Source: Eremothecium cymbalariae DBVPG#7215
Lineage: Eukaryota > Ascomycota > Saccharomycetes > Saccharomycetales > Saccharomycetaceae
NCBI RefSeq assembly: GCF_000235365.1
Contig: NC_016454.1
Location: 620,001-684,000 of the forward strand
Length of the DNA stretch: 64,000 nt
Reading direction: 5' to 3'
Position numbers and translations under genes: made by a program. Below, piece by piece: positions 1 to 9,585 of this stretch (positions are counted from its first letter, which is position 1; the number at the start of each line of letters is the position of its first letter). The notes beneath the pieces were generated by a model. The model was not told the DNA's origin. It saw only the letters and a program-made list of their open reading frames with translations, and searched no databases.

Positions 1-50
1 CATGTGCTGGATGCTTGGAGAAGTTCCGTTAAAAATTTGAAGTTTTTAGC

Positions 51-959
51 TTAAGCTTCTAGGAAACCTTTGGGTTGTCGACCGGCAGAACATTTCTTCT
101 TCCGTTTGGATACCCTGCCGCGCTGAACTGTCTGGGGTTCATCAAAAAGCTCAAAGTTCTCGGCCATGGACCTGAAGAAGGCTTTGAAGTTAGTATCCAA
201 TTGGGTCGCAGGCATCCCGTAGGTGTAGTGCGCGCTAGAAATAAGGGACGACCGCGAGGCAGAGGATGGTAATAATATGCTGTCAGGTGAAGATGTACGA
301 GTAGACTCCTGCGATCTGGATCGAGACCTCACCCGCAAGTCATAATCCTCCAAATCTTGTTGTAGCTGCCGCTTGCTTGTCTCCACCGTCGTCTGAAGAG
401 CCACCAACGATACCATACCCTTTAGCGTTACCAAATCATCCCCCCGCACCTGTTTTTCGGTAAACATCGCATCCAACGCCCTACCAAACACCCCCCAGTC
501 CACCACCATAACCCGTCTATTGAGTTTCCGTAGGCATTCCAACAAACACCCTCTATCAATCTCCGGCTTCAAACACTCATCAAGCTCCTCAGGCAACTTT
601 TCAAACCCATCATCCCCCTGCTCCTCCCCACTCCCTTTACCGCACACCCCAGCAACATACAACGACGCAACGACACTCCCAAATTTCCAATCAACATCCG
701 CCAACTTCCACAAAGAATAATCCTTATTCACCTCATTAAACTCCAAAATATAAAAAGGATATTCCTCACAATCCTCAAGCATCCCACATCTTATCTTCAA
801 ATTTCCAGTAATAGTTTCAATACTACTCAATTGAACAGAATACCTATCCTGAGTCTTGCCTAAGAATTTAATAACTTCTTGCACCGAGGGGTACCTTTTC
901 AAAAGACACAATTTAACCCTCGGCATATTTTCTCCTGCATATACGTATAGCTCTTCCAT
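51..959 (-). CDS. Unrecognised protein, probably nuclear
   Basis: I do not recognise this 302-residue protein. It starts at an ATG and ends at TAA. The N-terminal 110 residues are mixed hydrophobic and charged and look folded. Residues 110-120 are Gly/Glu-rich, and about 195-245 are Ser/Arg-rich low complexity with RSRSRS-type runs that resemble phosphorylation sites. A basic cluster (SKRKKK) near residue 286 looks like a nuclear localisation signal. There is no signal peptide or membrane segment. By position, next to the PRY genes, it could correspond to the poorly characterised S. cerevisiae YKR011C, which is also reported as nuclear, but this is a positional guess and not a sequence match I can show. 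Its codons are GC-richer than those of SCP160. Confidence 0.6.
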   Translation of the reverse strand: MEELYVYAGENMPRVKLCLLKRYPSVQEVIKFLGKTQDRYSVQLSSIETITGNLKIRCGMLEDCEEYPFYILEFNEVNKDYSLWKLADVDWKFGSVVASLYVAGVCGKGSGEEQGDDGFEKLPEELDECLKPEIDRGCLLECLRKLNRRVMVVDWGVFGRALDAMFTEKQVRGDDLVTLKGMVSLVALQTTVETSKRQLQQDLEDYDLRVRSRSRSQESTRTSSPDSILLPSSASRSSLISSAHYTYGMPATQLDTNFKAFFRSMAENFELFDEPQTVQRGRVSKRKKKCSAGRQPKGFLEA

Positions 960-1089
960 ATCCGCGCTGCAACAACCAAAAACCTCACTGAACTATCCTA
1001 TCCTCTCTATCTATATACCCTTCGCTTGTCACCCACGTTTTATCTCCTTGTGTGTCTTACCATTCGACCCACTAACCTATGTGTGTATA

Positions 1090-1112
1090 TAAATAAATAA
1101 ATAAATAAATAA
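1090..1112. repeat. AAAT microsatellite
   Basis: About five and a half copies of a 4 bp AAAT/AATA unit lie 130-150 bp upstream of the unrecognised minus-strand gene. A run like this is likely length-polymorphic. Confidence 0.85.
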
Positions 1113-1385
1113 CTATATATCCCTCCACCCACTTTGCCACCTAATCTTGTTGTCACGGCAAGCCGCCCAAATCTGGCGGCCAACAACGTGACTCGTAATT
1201 CAATCACGCTTTCGCACATGACTACTATGCAACCATCACCGCACACGAAACACCACTACGCTTGTGCCAGCAGAGGATCCGAAGCAGTGTGTGGTAGATA
1301 TACATACCCTTGCCTGCTTTGTATATCATCGTTTCCCCTTTTTGTGTGTGTTTATTGTTGCCAGAGAGGTACTGTCTTTTATTTA

Positions 1386-1449
1386 AGTTCGGTCTACCTA
1401 GTTCGGTCTACCTAGTCTGTCTGCCCAGTTCGTCTGCCCAGTCCGTCTT
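1386..1449. repeat. 13-14 bp tandem minisatellite
   Basis: Two perfect 14 bp units (1386-1399 and 1400-1413, AGTTCGGTCTACCT) are followed by two diverged 13 bp units (1414-1426 and 1427-1439, ending GTCTGCCC) and a partial fifth copy. The gradual divergence suggests growth by slippage. It lies in non-coding DNA. Confidence 0.85.
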
Positions 1450-2436
1450 TTACAAAACCGCATCTGAACGCATCAGACATGCTGTGTGCATTTGTTGCTA
1501 TTCCAAATATCCCTCCTTCCCCTTGTATCGTAGCAATCCTCTGACCCTCGCCCCGCAGAAAAGCCAGAGAATCTTGATAATCGTAACTGTGAGTTATGTA
1601 AGTCGACAAAACAGTACACAGAAACTACGCCTTCCATTGGTGCAAGAAACTCTATTCCTTCGAGCAACTTTAATTGCTGCTACTCCTTCTACCATTAGCT
1701 CAGCAGAGAAAATGCCAGGACAGCAATCGCTTACGCTATGGCAGCAAATTCTTTCTCCGCAGTTCCGTGCTGTGCACACATTTTTTCAAGGTTTCACTGT
1801 TTTCCTCATCTCCCCTTTCCCCATATTGAAAAGAAAGAAAGGACAAAAATGGAAAGAAGCCATCGTCCCCTCGAATAGCATCCTTCGAGAGATAGGAATA
1901 CGGTTGTTTGTTATATAGGGAAAGTAGGACATATGTGCCAAGAGAATCCATCCTCAAACACGCAAGTCAAATGCAAAAGCGCACCGTATGTTCTTATTCA
2001 GTAAAAACCGTAACTTTTATAGGAAAGGGTGCCTGTGTGTTCTAGATACGGAATGCCAGTTTCCGTTTTTCTGGACGACGAACGAATTCGGGATATTCTG
2101 CACCATGTTTTATTCTTTGCTGACCGTTTTATCCACTTTCCTATCAAAGGATTGTACTAAAACGCGAATTCTACAGCGATTGGATGGATGGGAAACAGGT
2201 TCTTCGATTTTCGTCATTCTTTAGGCAGCGGTTCGAGCAATTTATTGTTTGAGGCATATGTTACAATAACGAGAGAACAGGTAAGATTGGGAATTTACAA
2301 ACAAAAAACTGCGCGTGGTTTGAAGTTGCTGAAGCCGAGGTATGGAATATGCTTAGGTTTTAGGATGTTTATCCGCGAATGCATTATTTATTATTCTGAG
2401 AAGCGATTGAGGTGGTATTAGTTTACAGAAGACTAC

Positions 2437-2490
2437 AAGGGGGGACGGGAAGAGGCGGAAGGGGAGGAAGCAGGAGTGGTGGGCGGAGCG
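2437..2490 (+). promoter_or_regulatory. G-rich purine tract with two AGGGG (STRE) motifs
   Basis: The plus strand carries a G6 run (2439-2444), further G3-G4 runs and few pyrimidines, starting about 360 bp upstream of the first PRY gene. AGGGG at 2438-2442 and 2460-2464 matches the core of the Msn2/Msn4 stress element. The G runs could also form a quadruplex. The function is inferred from motif and position only. Confidence 0.35.
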
Positions 2491-2798
2491 GAATGCAGGC
2501 GTTTTATAACAGAAGACTTTATCTAAAAATTAGTTAGGTTTGCTAGTTGCTAGTATATATAGCTCAGCAATACTGTCAATTTTTATTGGAAGGTGTTATA
2601 AATTTTGGTTATTTCTAATTAGACATAGAGTCTTTTGTGTTAGAAAAATCAACAGCTATTGTCGAGTTAGTTCAGTACCCACCCTTGTCATTCCTTATTA
2701 TTATTCTGACTTGACTTTCTAACATAGGTCTCCTAGTTTTATTGCGGTTATTCACTTTTTTTGGTTTTTCAATCTAGCAGTTGTGAAGTATTTTATTC

Positions 2799-3866
2799 AT
2801 GAAGTTGTCTCAACTCGTTGTGTCAGGAGCGTCTTTACTGGCACTAGCGTCAGCCGCGCAGCCCGGATTGGAGCGCCGAGGTAATAAGAACAATATTATG
2901 GTTGTATTCGGTGAAGTTTACGTGAGAGGGTCCAACACTTATACCAAGTATACGTCTTTCTTTACTGATTCTGTACCTTCGTTGACAGACCCTCCAAAGC
3001 TAAGTCTGGACCCAGAACCAAGCTCTGAGCCTGAAACACCTGAGGAGCAGGTTCAGTCGTCAAATGATGTTAAAAGTATGTTCACCACTACGGAGTACAA
3101 ACAACGTACGACTTACTACCCTGTAGAATCATTGCCCAAGTCTGCTTCCAGCAGTGCTGCTCCATCCTCTGCGCCTATGTCTGAGACTTCTGCTTCGGTT
3201 GAACAACCATCCGAAAACGCCAAGCCTACCCTGCCATCGCCTTCCCCATCACCATCACCATCTTCCCCATCGCCTTCCCCATCTTCCCCATCACCATCAC
3301 CATCTTCCCCATCACCATCACCATCTTCCCCATCGCCTTCCCCATCTTCCCCATCACCATCACCATCTTCCCCATCTTCTTCCAGCTCATCTCCTCCCAG
3401 GTCCTCTTCATCCTCCCAACCTAGCAGTGACTTTCAATCGACTTTATTGACAGCACATAACGACAAACGTAGGTTGCACAAGGATACGAGCACCTTAACC
3501 TGGTCGGACAAACTCGCCCAGTATGCCCAAAACTACGCTGACCAGTACGACTGCAGTGGCAACTTGGTCCATTCAAATGGAGGTTACGGTGAGAATTTGG
3601 CGGTAGGATACCCTAACTTCAAAGATGCTGTCGATGCCTGGTACGATGAGATCAGGGAATATAGTTTTAGTAATCCAACCTTTTCAAGATCTACTGGCCA
3701 CTTCACACAATTGGTCTGGAAGAGTACCAGCCAGGTTGGCTGCGGTTTCAAAACGTGTGGCCCTACTGTTGGAACCTATCTGATCTGTTCCTACGATCCT
3801 CCAGGAAACTACATTGGTCGGTTCGCTGCAAACGTCTTGCCAGCTGACCCCTCCAGAAGAAAATGA
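2799..3866 (+). CDS. PRY: Secreted CAP/PRY-family sterol-binding protein with Ser-Pro repeat linker
   Basis: 355 residues. An N-terminal signal peptide (about 1-20) is followed by a dibasic RR at 26-27 that suits Kex2 processing. Residues 60-211 form a Ser/Pro/Glu-rich, probably O-glycosylated linker holding a 7-residue Ser-Pro repeat. The CAP (SCP/PR-1) domain runs from about 212 to 350, with the usual CAP residues visible: His in HSNGG (about 258), Glu in GENLA (about 265), His in GHFTQLVW (about 301), and a cysteine-rich end. PRY proteins bind and export sterols and fatty acids into the medium. The family is clear. The gene occupies the place of PRY3 beside PRY1 on S. cerevisiae chromosome X, but unlike PRY3 it has no C-terminal GPI signal and ends in basic residues, so it should be soluble. 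Confidence 0.92.
   Translation: MKLSQLVVSGASLLALASAAQPGLERRGNKNNIMVVFGEVYVRGSNTYTKYTSFFTDSVPSLTDPPKLSLDPEPSSEPETPEEQVQSSNDVKSMFTTTEYKQRTTYYPVESLPKSASSSAAPSSAPMSETSASVEQPSENAKPTLPSPSPSPSPSSPSPSPSSPSPSPSSPSPSPSSPSPSPSSPSPSPSSPSSSSSSPPRSSSSSQPSSDFQSTLLTAHNDKRRLHKDTSTLTWSDKLAQYAQNYADQYDCSGNLVHSNGGYGENLAVGYPNFKDAVDAWYDEIREYSFSNPTFSRSTGHFTQLVWKSTSQVGCGFKTCGPTVGTYLICSYDPPGNYIGRFAANVLPADPSRRK
3237..3378 (+). repeat. 21 bp coding minisatellite (SPSPSPS units)
   Basis: About six copies of a 21 bp unit encode a 7-residue Ser-Pro repeat in the linker of the first PRY protein. Alternate copies differ by CCATCACCATCA versus CCATCGCCTTCC-type blocks, so part of the array reads as a 42 bp higher-order repeat. 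The units are in frame, so length changes preserve the protein. This is a common way for yeast wall and secreted proteins to vary stalk length. Confidence 0.9.
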
Positions 3867-4589
3867 CGAAGATTTAGCTTCTGTGCACCATGGACCTGTT
3901 CTTCCCACTGTTACGGGACCCCCAGTTTGGGGTGATGATCATCCATTGGAATTACTTTTTTAGATATTAAATTAAGAGCTGATGTAGTTTATATAAAAAA
4001 ACTAAATTATGTTTGTTCTTTACCACTGAATTTCTACTTTTCCACTGTCGATGGATTCAGTCTCAACTGCCGCCATAACACCTAACACCATGTGCCAGTG
4101 ATCTGACATATCTTGCTGGTTTTTTTTATCTACGGCCCTCCATTTACACAATCCAAAAGCTCAAGGTGTGATGGGAGGAATGCAAAATCACATTTGCCTT
4201 CCTCAGTCAGATCGTGGAGTGTAATTACATATTTATATTGATTTCCCAATTTCTGCCTCTACAATAAACGCAACGGCAGCGTTGCTGGCGTCACTGGTTT
4301 GATGAATTTCGCTCTTTTTTCAAAGCGAGACAATGTTAAAGCGACAGCAACTCGCTGCGGCGCTATATACAAGTATGCTACATCTGTGAAACGGTAACGT
4401 TACTTAGTAAAAACACAGAATACTGCTCTTGTTGAATGATTAACAGGTACCTATAAGTTTCAAAAATTTGTCCATTCTTTATATAAATAAAGATTGATGA
4501 CATGGCATCTGTAAGCCAGTAGTGCCTGTGATAATTAGCTCATACTGGACTCCCCCTTTCATACTTGACGACACTGATAATTATCAGCT
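3867..4589. other. Intergenic region between the PRY genes
   Basis: 720 bp without a credible open frame. It must hold the terminator of the first PRY gene and the promoter of the second. A short inverted repeat (CAACG...CGTTG near 4270-4285) and a few AT-rich stretches are visible. No site is strong enough to name. Confidence 0.5.
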
Positions 4590-5246
4590 ATGTTAAAACT
4601 ATACATACAAATTCTGCTACTACTGTATTTCAAGACATCTAGCACATTTGCGAAAACGAAATACAACATCGTCACCAAAATCCATACCAAAACGGTCACC
4701 TCGTTCACCTCTGTCACTTTTACAGGCTGGACCACAATCCAGACCACCTCCTACAGAACGCAGACCACCCCACTTACAGAGACCCCAAAGCTTAAACCAA
4801 ACACATTAGACCAAAATTTCGCTTCCCAAGTGCTAAACCTGCATAACGACTACCGCAGGCAGCATGAAGCCTCGATGCTCACCTGGAATGACACGTTGTA
4901 CAAGAAGGCCCAAGAATACGCAAACAATGCTGTGGTATGCAACGGAACTCTAATCCATTCTAAATACCCCTACGGTGAAAACCTAGCCCTTGGCTACAAC
5001 TCCTCCGCAGCCATAGCAGCATGGTACGATGAAAATAAAATCTACAACTACAACCAACCTGGATTCTCCAGATCTACAGGCCACTTTACACAGATGGTAT
5101 GGAAAAATACTACAAGCATTGGATGCGCATACATAATATGCGGCGAATACTATGGCCAGTATACAATCTGTGAATACGATCCCCCGGGAAATGTTGAGGG
5201 CCAATATGCAGACAACGTTTTATCATCAAACCTAAAAAATACCTAA
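4590..5246 (+). CDS. PRY: Secreted CAP/PRY-family protein, short form
   Basis: 218 residues. The N-terminus (MLKLYIQILLLLYF) is a hydrophobic signal peptide, followed by a 50-residue Thr-rich segment and a CAP domain from about residue 77 to the end. His about 123 (IHSKY), Glu about 130 (GENLA), His about 165 (GHFTQMVW) and the terminal cysteines are kept, so the sterol-binding fold should be intact. It lacks the long Ser-Pro stalk of its upstream neighbour. Several N-glycosylation sequons (NGT, NSS, NTT) are present. It lies next to SCP160 as PRY1 does in S. cerevisiae, so it is the positional counterpart of PRY1 (and PRY2 on chromosome XI), with the other copy an older tandem duplicate. Codon use is more AT-rich than in the first copy. 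Confidence 0.9.
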   Translation: MLKLYIQILLLLYFKTSSTFAKTKYNIVTKIHTKTVTSFTSVTFTGWTTIQTTSYRTQTTPLTETPKLKPNTLDQNFASQVLNLHNDYRRQHEASMLTWNDTLYKKAQEYANNAVVCNGTLIHSKYPYGENLALGYNSSAAIAAWYDENKIYNYNQPGFSRSTGHFTQMVWKNTTSIGCAYIICGEYYGQYTICEYDPPGNVEGQYADNVLSSNLKNT

Positions 5247-5703
5247 AAAATTGTCTATTTTTACTTCAAAAGCACCTCAAGACACTGAAACGTATAACCT
5301 CAATTAACTAATCCCCTAATTATCTAATATTTCGTTAAAACTTAACATAACTTGATTTCCCTTTGAAACAAATCTTGCAAAACTTCATCGCAAGTTTCGG
5401 CGATGAGATTGGTTGAGTATGGATTACGTGTGAAAAAGGGAGGCGACAATTTTTTCGACATCGTTCATTACCTTCTTTTCGAATCTTCCAAGTTTAAAAA
5501 AAATTCATCATCAGTCAAAGTTTACTAACACATATTCTTTGTATCGTTGAGCTAGAATCCGAAACGATTGAATTCTTAGAAGTCACACGCTATCCCCACC
5601 CGTCCTGTTTTTGATTTTGCTGGTTTAATTCTCTTGTGTCATTCCACCTTTACATTTTTTGAAGTTATTGATATTTTGTTGATCCGATATCTCTGAGTAA
5701 GTC
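5247..5703. other. SCP160 upstream region
   Basis: 456 bp between the second PRY gene and SCP160, same strand. It contains pyrimidine-rich leader-like sequence near 5600-5700. A lone TACTAAC (5523-5529) resembles an intron branch site, but no good 5' splice site precedes it, so an intron is not called. Confidence 0.5.
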
Positions 5704-8700
5704 ATGGAATCTCAAACTGCCGTTGAAGAACAGCAGCATTCTGTTGTTATTGAAACACCTCCTACGACTGCTGACAGTTCTGAAGCTACAGTTGCTGAGG
5801 CTGCCACTGTTGAGGCAGATGCACGTGAGAAGCAGAATACTGCAGCCGTTCCAAAACGTCTGCCTACCAAAGCGGACTTTCCTCCATTGAGTTCTGTTGT
5901 ATATGAAGCACCAAAGATAAGCTGGGGTCCTAATATGAAAAAGCCTGAATCGTCTTCTGGCTCGCCTTCTCCTTCGCCAGTTTCTGTTGTGGGAGCCGCT
6001 AAGCCGATGCGGTCGAAGACTGTGCAGGAGGTGTTTTCGTTAGATCTGCAAACACAGCTCACGATTGCCAAGTCTGAGTTTTCCAAGTTTGTGATGTCTG
6101 TGAAACAGTCCCACTCTGTGTCTATCGAATCTACTCTGTCCAAGCTTTCTCGTACATTTTTGATTTCTGGTTCGCCTACTAATGTGTACAACGCAAAACG
6201 CGAGTTAGTCAAAAAGTTAACTATGCCCGTTACTCAGTCACTTATGGTTCCATCCAAGACGGTTTCAGCTATAATTGGACCAGGTGGTAAGATGATCAAG
6301 GCTATAACAAATGCTGCAGGGGGCATTAAGATCGAAGTTTGCAAGTCTACTGAGGAGAGCGCATATGATCCAGATCTCGAGGACTATTTGAACGCTGTGA
6401 CTTTGCATGGTGATGTGGCATCTGTGAACTTTGCTAAGGACAAAATTCTGAATATTGTCAAGGAGCATACCAAGAATGCTACATTAACTGTTTCTGTTGA
6501 AGATGAGAAATTGATTCCATTTTTTTCACTGACAGGAATTGAGATTTCTGATGAAGTTACAGTGAAGCCTTTTACAGTAGATTCGAATAAGATTATTTTG
6601 ACTGGTCCTACGGAAGAGGCAAGAGCAGCTAAGCTCGCTGTGCAGAATTATTTAAGCACTTTATCCAATGAACTTAGGGAGAAAAAGGTTTCGATTCCAG
6701 TAAAATTCCAACCGTTGGTCAATGCAGATGAAATTAAAGAAATGTATCAGGTTAACGTAATTTTCCCAACTAATCCTGATGAAGAGACCGTCTCCTTTTT
6801 CGGGTTATATTCCAATATCGATGAAGCTATTGCATATGCTAGAAATTCTTCTAAGTTATACGTGGTGGAGTCGTTAGAAATTTCTAAAGCTCATGGGAAG
6901 AACGTGAATCATGCTAGGAATTTGATACTATATTTCCATAAGTACCATTGCTTAAAGGAAATTGAACAGCGTTTTGAAAACGTCAAGATAGTTCTGCCAT
7001 CACTGCAAGAGTTACCAAAGATGGAACAAGTTTGTATAAATGTCATCTCCAAGTCTGACTATGTTGAGGAAACCAAAACAGTGCGTAAGCAAATTATAAC
7101 CCTTGTTAACGAGTTAAGTCCTTCGCAAGTACTAGCAATCGATGATTTAGACTATGAATTATTTCACAAAGATATTGAACGTGTTTTGTCTGATGCTGAT
7201 TGCCAATTCATCCAATTGGGCAATATTTATCCGGGTGACAATACCATCCTTTTGTTTTCCAAGCTTGATGACGATGATTTCAAGCCTTCTGCAGAAGAGT
7301 TGAGAGAATCGTTAGAAAAAACCACATCCGTTTTGGACGAGTTACGTTCTAGACAAGCCAGCTTATCTACCGCAATCATTTCCTTAGATGCAGAATATCA
7401 AGATTCCTACCTATCTAAAGATTCTGCAACTTTAGCATTGATTATGGAGGAATTTTCCTCTGTGGGACGCGCCCAAATTAAGTTGCAGACGCCATCTAAA
7501 TCGGAGGTCAGCATTAGAGGTGATGAAAAGGCGGTTAAGATAGCTGTAAAATGTCTTGAAAGTATCGCTGCCAACCCAAGCAACAACTATAAGGTCTCTT
7601 TTACTGTTCCAACAAATACGGTTTCTAGGACAATTGGTTCTAGGGGCGCTAATATGTTACAGGTTCGGGATAAATTCGCTGTTCAAATGGATATTCCACA
7701 AGGCTCTAAAGATGACAACACGGAGGTCACATTGACCGGGTTGCTATACAATTGTGAGCGTGCAAAGGCCCACATTTTAGCAGAAGCCAAAAAATGGGCT
7801 GATCTTATTACCAAGGAATTAATAGTTCCCGCCAAATATCATAGGCAATTGCTTGGTTCCCAAGGTGTTTACCGTACCCGTTTGGAAAACAAGTACAACG
7901 TACGTATTCAGTTCATTAGGGAGGCTGAAACTGTTAGTATTAAGGGTCCATCTCGCGGTGTGAATAAAGCTTATACCGAATTGAAAGCCTTGTTAGATTT
8001 TGAAATCGAAAATGGCCACAAATCTATCATTAAAGTCCCAGTTGATCACGTTCCAAGGGTTATTGGTAAAAATGGTGATGTTATTAATGGCTTAAGGGCT
8101 GAATATGGTGTTGAACTTAAATTCTTACAAGATTCAAAAGAAGCTAGAGCTCAAGAACAGAGCAACGTGGAATTAGAAGTGACTGGTTCAAGGCAAGCTA
8201 TTAAAGAAGCTACCAGTAAAATTCAAAATATCATAACTGAGGCTTCTGACTTTATTACTGTGACCGTAGACATTGATCCAAAGTATCATAAGCTAATTGT
8301 TGGTCCTGGAGGCAGCACTTTGAAGGAGATGATATCAAAAGCAGGTGGTGAAGAATTTAGAAATAAGGTTGTTGATGTTCCAAATGTTGGTTCAAATCAG
8401 AAAACCATAAATATTTCTGGTCCAAAGGTATTCGTTGACAAAATCACAAAGTCAATCAACCATATTGTGCAAGATATTGAAAAAGATGTTACTAAAGAGT
8501 TGAATATTCCAAAAGAAAAACAAGGAGCCTTGATTGGTGCCGGAGGAATTGTGAGAAAACAACTAGAGAAACAGTTTAATGTCCGGTTAGAAGTTCCAGA
8601 CAAGGGCAAAGGAGGTAAGGTGGAACTCCATGGAAGACCGGAGGCTATTGCATTGTGCGAGAAGGAGATCTTTAAGAATATCATCAGGGATATTTACGAT

Positions 8701-9294
8701 GCTGAAGTTGCAGTTCCTGCGAAATACCAGGAGTTTGTATCAGATCGTGGTAAATTCCTCAACAAATTAAGAACCTCATACTTTGTTAATGTCAAATACG
8801 GTAATGATACGAAGAAGGCACACAATTTATCCCATGCAAAACATGAGATTCCAGTTGAAAGAGTAACCGGTGCAGCTGGAGAGTCCACTAAGTTCACTGT
8901 TGAGGATCTCCCTCCTTCAGAGCGCTCTTTGGACGGCACAATCATATGGAAATTGATCTATGAACCTGTCGACTTGTCTGACATTTTTGGGGACAAAAAC
9001 CAAGTTATGCAAAAGGATGAAGCTTTAGAAGCTGTTCAAAAGCTGATTAAATCACGGATCGAACTTGCTTCTTCTGTTTCTAAGATTGGCTACGTGTGGT
9101 CTGATAGTTCAATGAAGTTCAACAAGATTATTGGCCCAGCTGGATCCACTGTCAAGAATATCAGAGAGACAACGAACACATTAATAAACGTACCAAAAAA
9201 ATCTGAAGAAAATAGTTCTATCATATACATAATAGGAACCCAGGAAAACGTTGAAAAGGCAGGTAAGATGATTATCGATGCATTAAAAAAATAA
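5704..9294 (+). CDS. SCP160: Multi-KH-domain RNA-binding protein (vigilin family)
   Basis: 1196 residues, close to the 1222 of S. cerevisiae Scp160. This vigilin-family protein binds mRNAs on polysomes at the ER and affects translation, ploidy control and mating signalling. After a low-complexity, acidic Ser/Pro-rich N-terminus (1-115), KH repeats fill the rest. Intact G-x-x-G loops are seen at about residues 189 (GPGGK), 644 (GSRGA), 787 (GKNGD), 866 (GPGGS), 944 (GAGGI) and 1143 (GPAGS). Weaker ones lie at about 717 (GSQGV) and 1013 (SDRGK). The middle (250-600) has degenerate KH units without the loop, as is typical of the family. The ATG at 5704 is the only plausible start. Codon use is that of a well-expressed gene. 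Confidence 0.97.
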   Translation: MESQTAVEEQQHSVVIETPPTTADSSEATVAEAATVEADAREKQNTAAVPKRLPTKADFPPLSSVVYEAPKISWGPNMKKPESSSGSPSPSPVSVVGAAKPMRSKTVQEVFSLDLQTQLTIAKSEFSKFVMSVKQSHSVSIESTLSKLSRTFLISGSPTNVYNAKRELVKKLTMPVTQSLMVPSKTVSAIIGPGGKMIKAITNAAGGIKIEVCKSTEESAYDPDLEDYLNAVTLHGDVASVNFAKDKILNIVKEHTKNATLTVSVEDEKLIPFFSLTGIEISDEVTVKPFTVDSNKIILTGPTEEARAAKLAVQNYLSTLSNELREKKVSIPVKFQPLVNADEIKEMYQVNVIFPTNPDEETVSFFGLYSNIDEAIAYARNSSKLYVVESLEISKAHGKNVNHARNLILYFHKYHCLKEIEQRFENVKIVLPSLQELPKMEQVCINVISKSDYVEETKTVRKQIITLVNELSPSQVLAIDDLDYELFHKDIERVLSDADCQFIQLGNIYPGDNTILLFSKLDDDDFKPSAEELRESLEKTTSVLDELRSRQASLSTAIISLDAEYQDSYLSKDSATLALIMEEFSSVGRAQIKLQTPSKSEVSIRGDEKAVKIAVKCLESIAANPSNNYKVSFTVPTNTVSRTIGSRGANMLQVRDKFAVQMDIPQGSKDDNTEVTLTGLLYNCERAKAHILAEAKKWADLITKELIVPAKYHRQLLGSQGVYRTRLENKYNVRIQFIREAETVSIKGPSRGVNKAYTELKALLDFEIENGHKSIIKVPVDHVPRVIGKNGDVINGLRAEYGVELKFLQDSKEARAQEQSNVELEVTGSRQAIKEATSKIQNIITEASDFITVTVDIDPKYHKLIVGPGGSTLKEMISKAGGEEFRNKVVDVPNVGSNQKTINISGPKVFVDKITKSINHIVQDIEKDVTKELNIPKEKQGALIGAGGIVRKQLEKQFNVRLEVPDKGKGGKVELHGRPEAIALCEKEIFKNIIRDIYDAEVAVPAKYQEFVSDRGKFLNKLRTSYFVNVKYGNDTKKAHNLSHAKHEIPVERVTGAAGESTKFTVEDLPPSERSLDGTIIWKLIYEPVDLSDIFGDKNQVMQKDEALEAVQKLIKSRIELASSVSKIGYVWSDSSMKFNKIIGPAGSTVKNIRETTNTLINVPKKSEENSSIIYIIGTQENVEKAGKMIIDALKK

Positions 9295-9585
9295 TTTGCT
9301 GCATTAGATAAGGGCAACTAAAGCGAGAGAGAGAAAGAGAGTCCAGAGTATTTGAAAAGATAATATAACTGCTTCCTTTTTTACAGGCCCGTTGCCCTAT
9401 GGTAGACTGCACATAATCTTTGTTGTTGTTTGCATGTAACAGATGTAGAAACTAATTAACTAAGTATATTAAAAAATTCGAGTACGACATTTTCTATATT
9501 TAGGCCAAAAAGAATTTAAGGGAAAATGACTATATAATGATGCACTGCGCGTAATATAACTTTACTAGAGCCTATTAGTAGCATT

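Larger units (their letters stand above)
960..2798. other. 1.8 kb gene-free region
   Basis: No convincing gene lies here. The longest open frame (plus strand, about 1310-1918) opens at TTG, has no early ATG, and its translation is a Ser/Cys/Leu-rich string unlike a folded protein. The stretch holds an AAAT microsatellite, a 13-14 bp minisatellite and a G-rich purine block, described separately. It must contain the promoter of the gene on its left (minus strand) and of the PRY gene on its right. No tRNA-like A and B boxes were seen. Confidence 0.6.

Noticed and set aside
1310..1918. 202-codon open stretch in the long left intergenic region
   Set aside because: It opens at TTG, contains no early ATG, crosses the minisatellite and encodes Ser/Cys/Leu-rich low-quality sequence.
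2229..2240. GGTTCGAG, resembling a tRNA B box
   Set aside because: The following bases do not fit the box and there is no A box or cloverleaf upstream.
3154..3450. His/Pro-rich and Lys/Met/Gly-rich frames across the PRY repeat
   Set aside because: They are other-frame translations of the Ser-Pro coding minisatellite.
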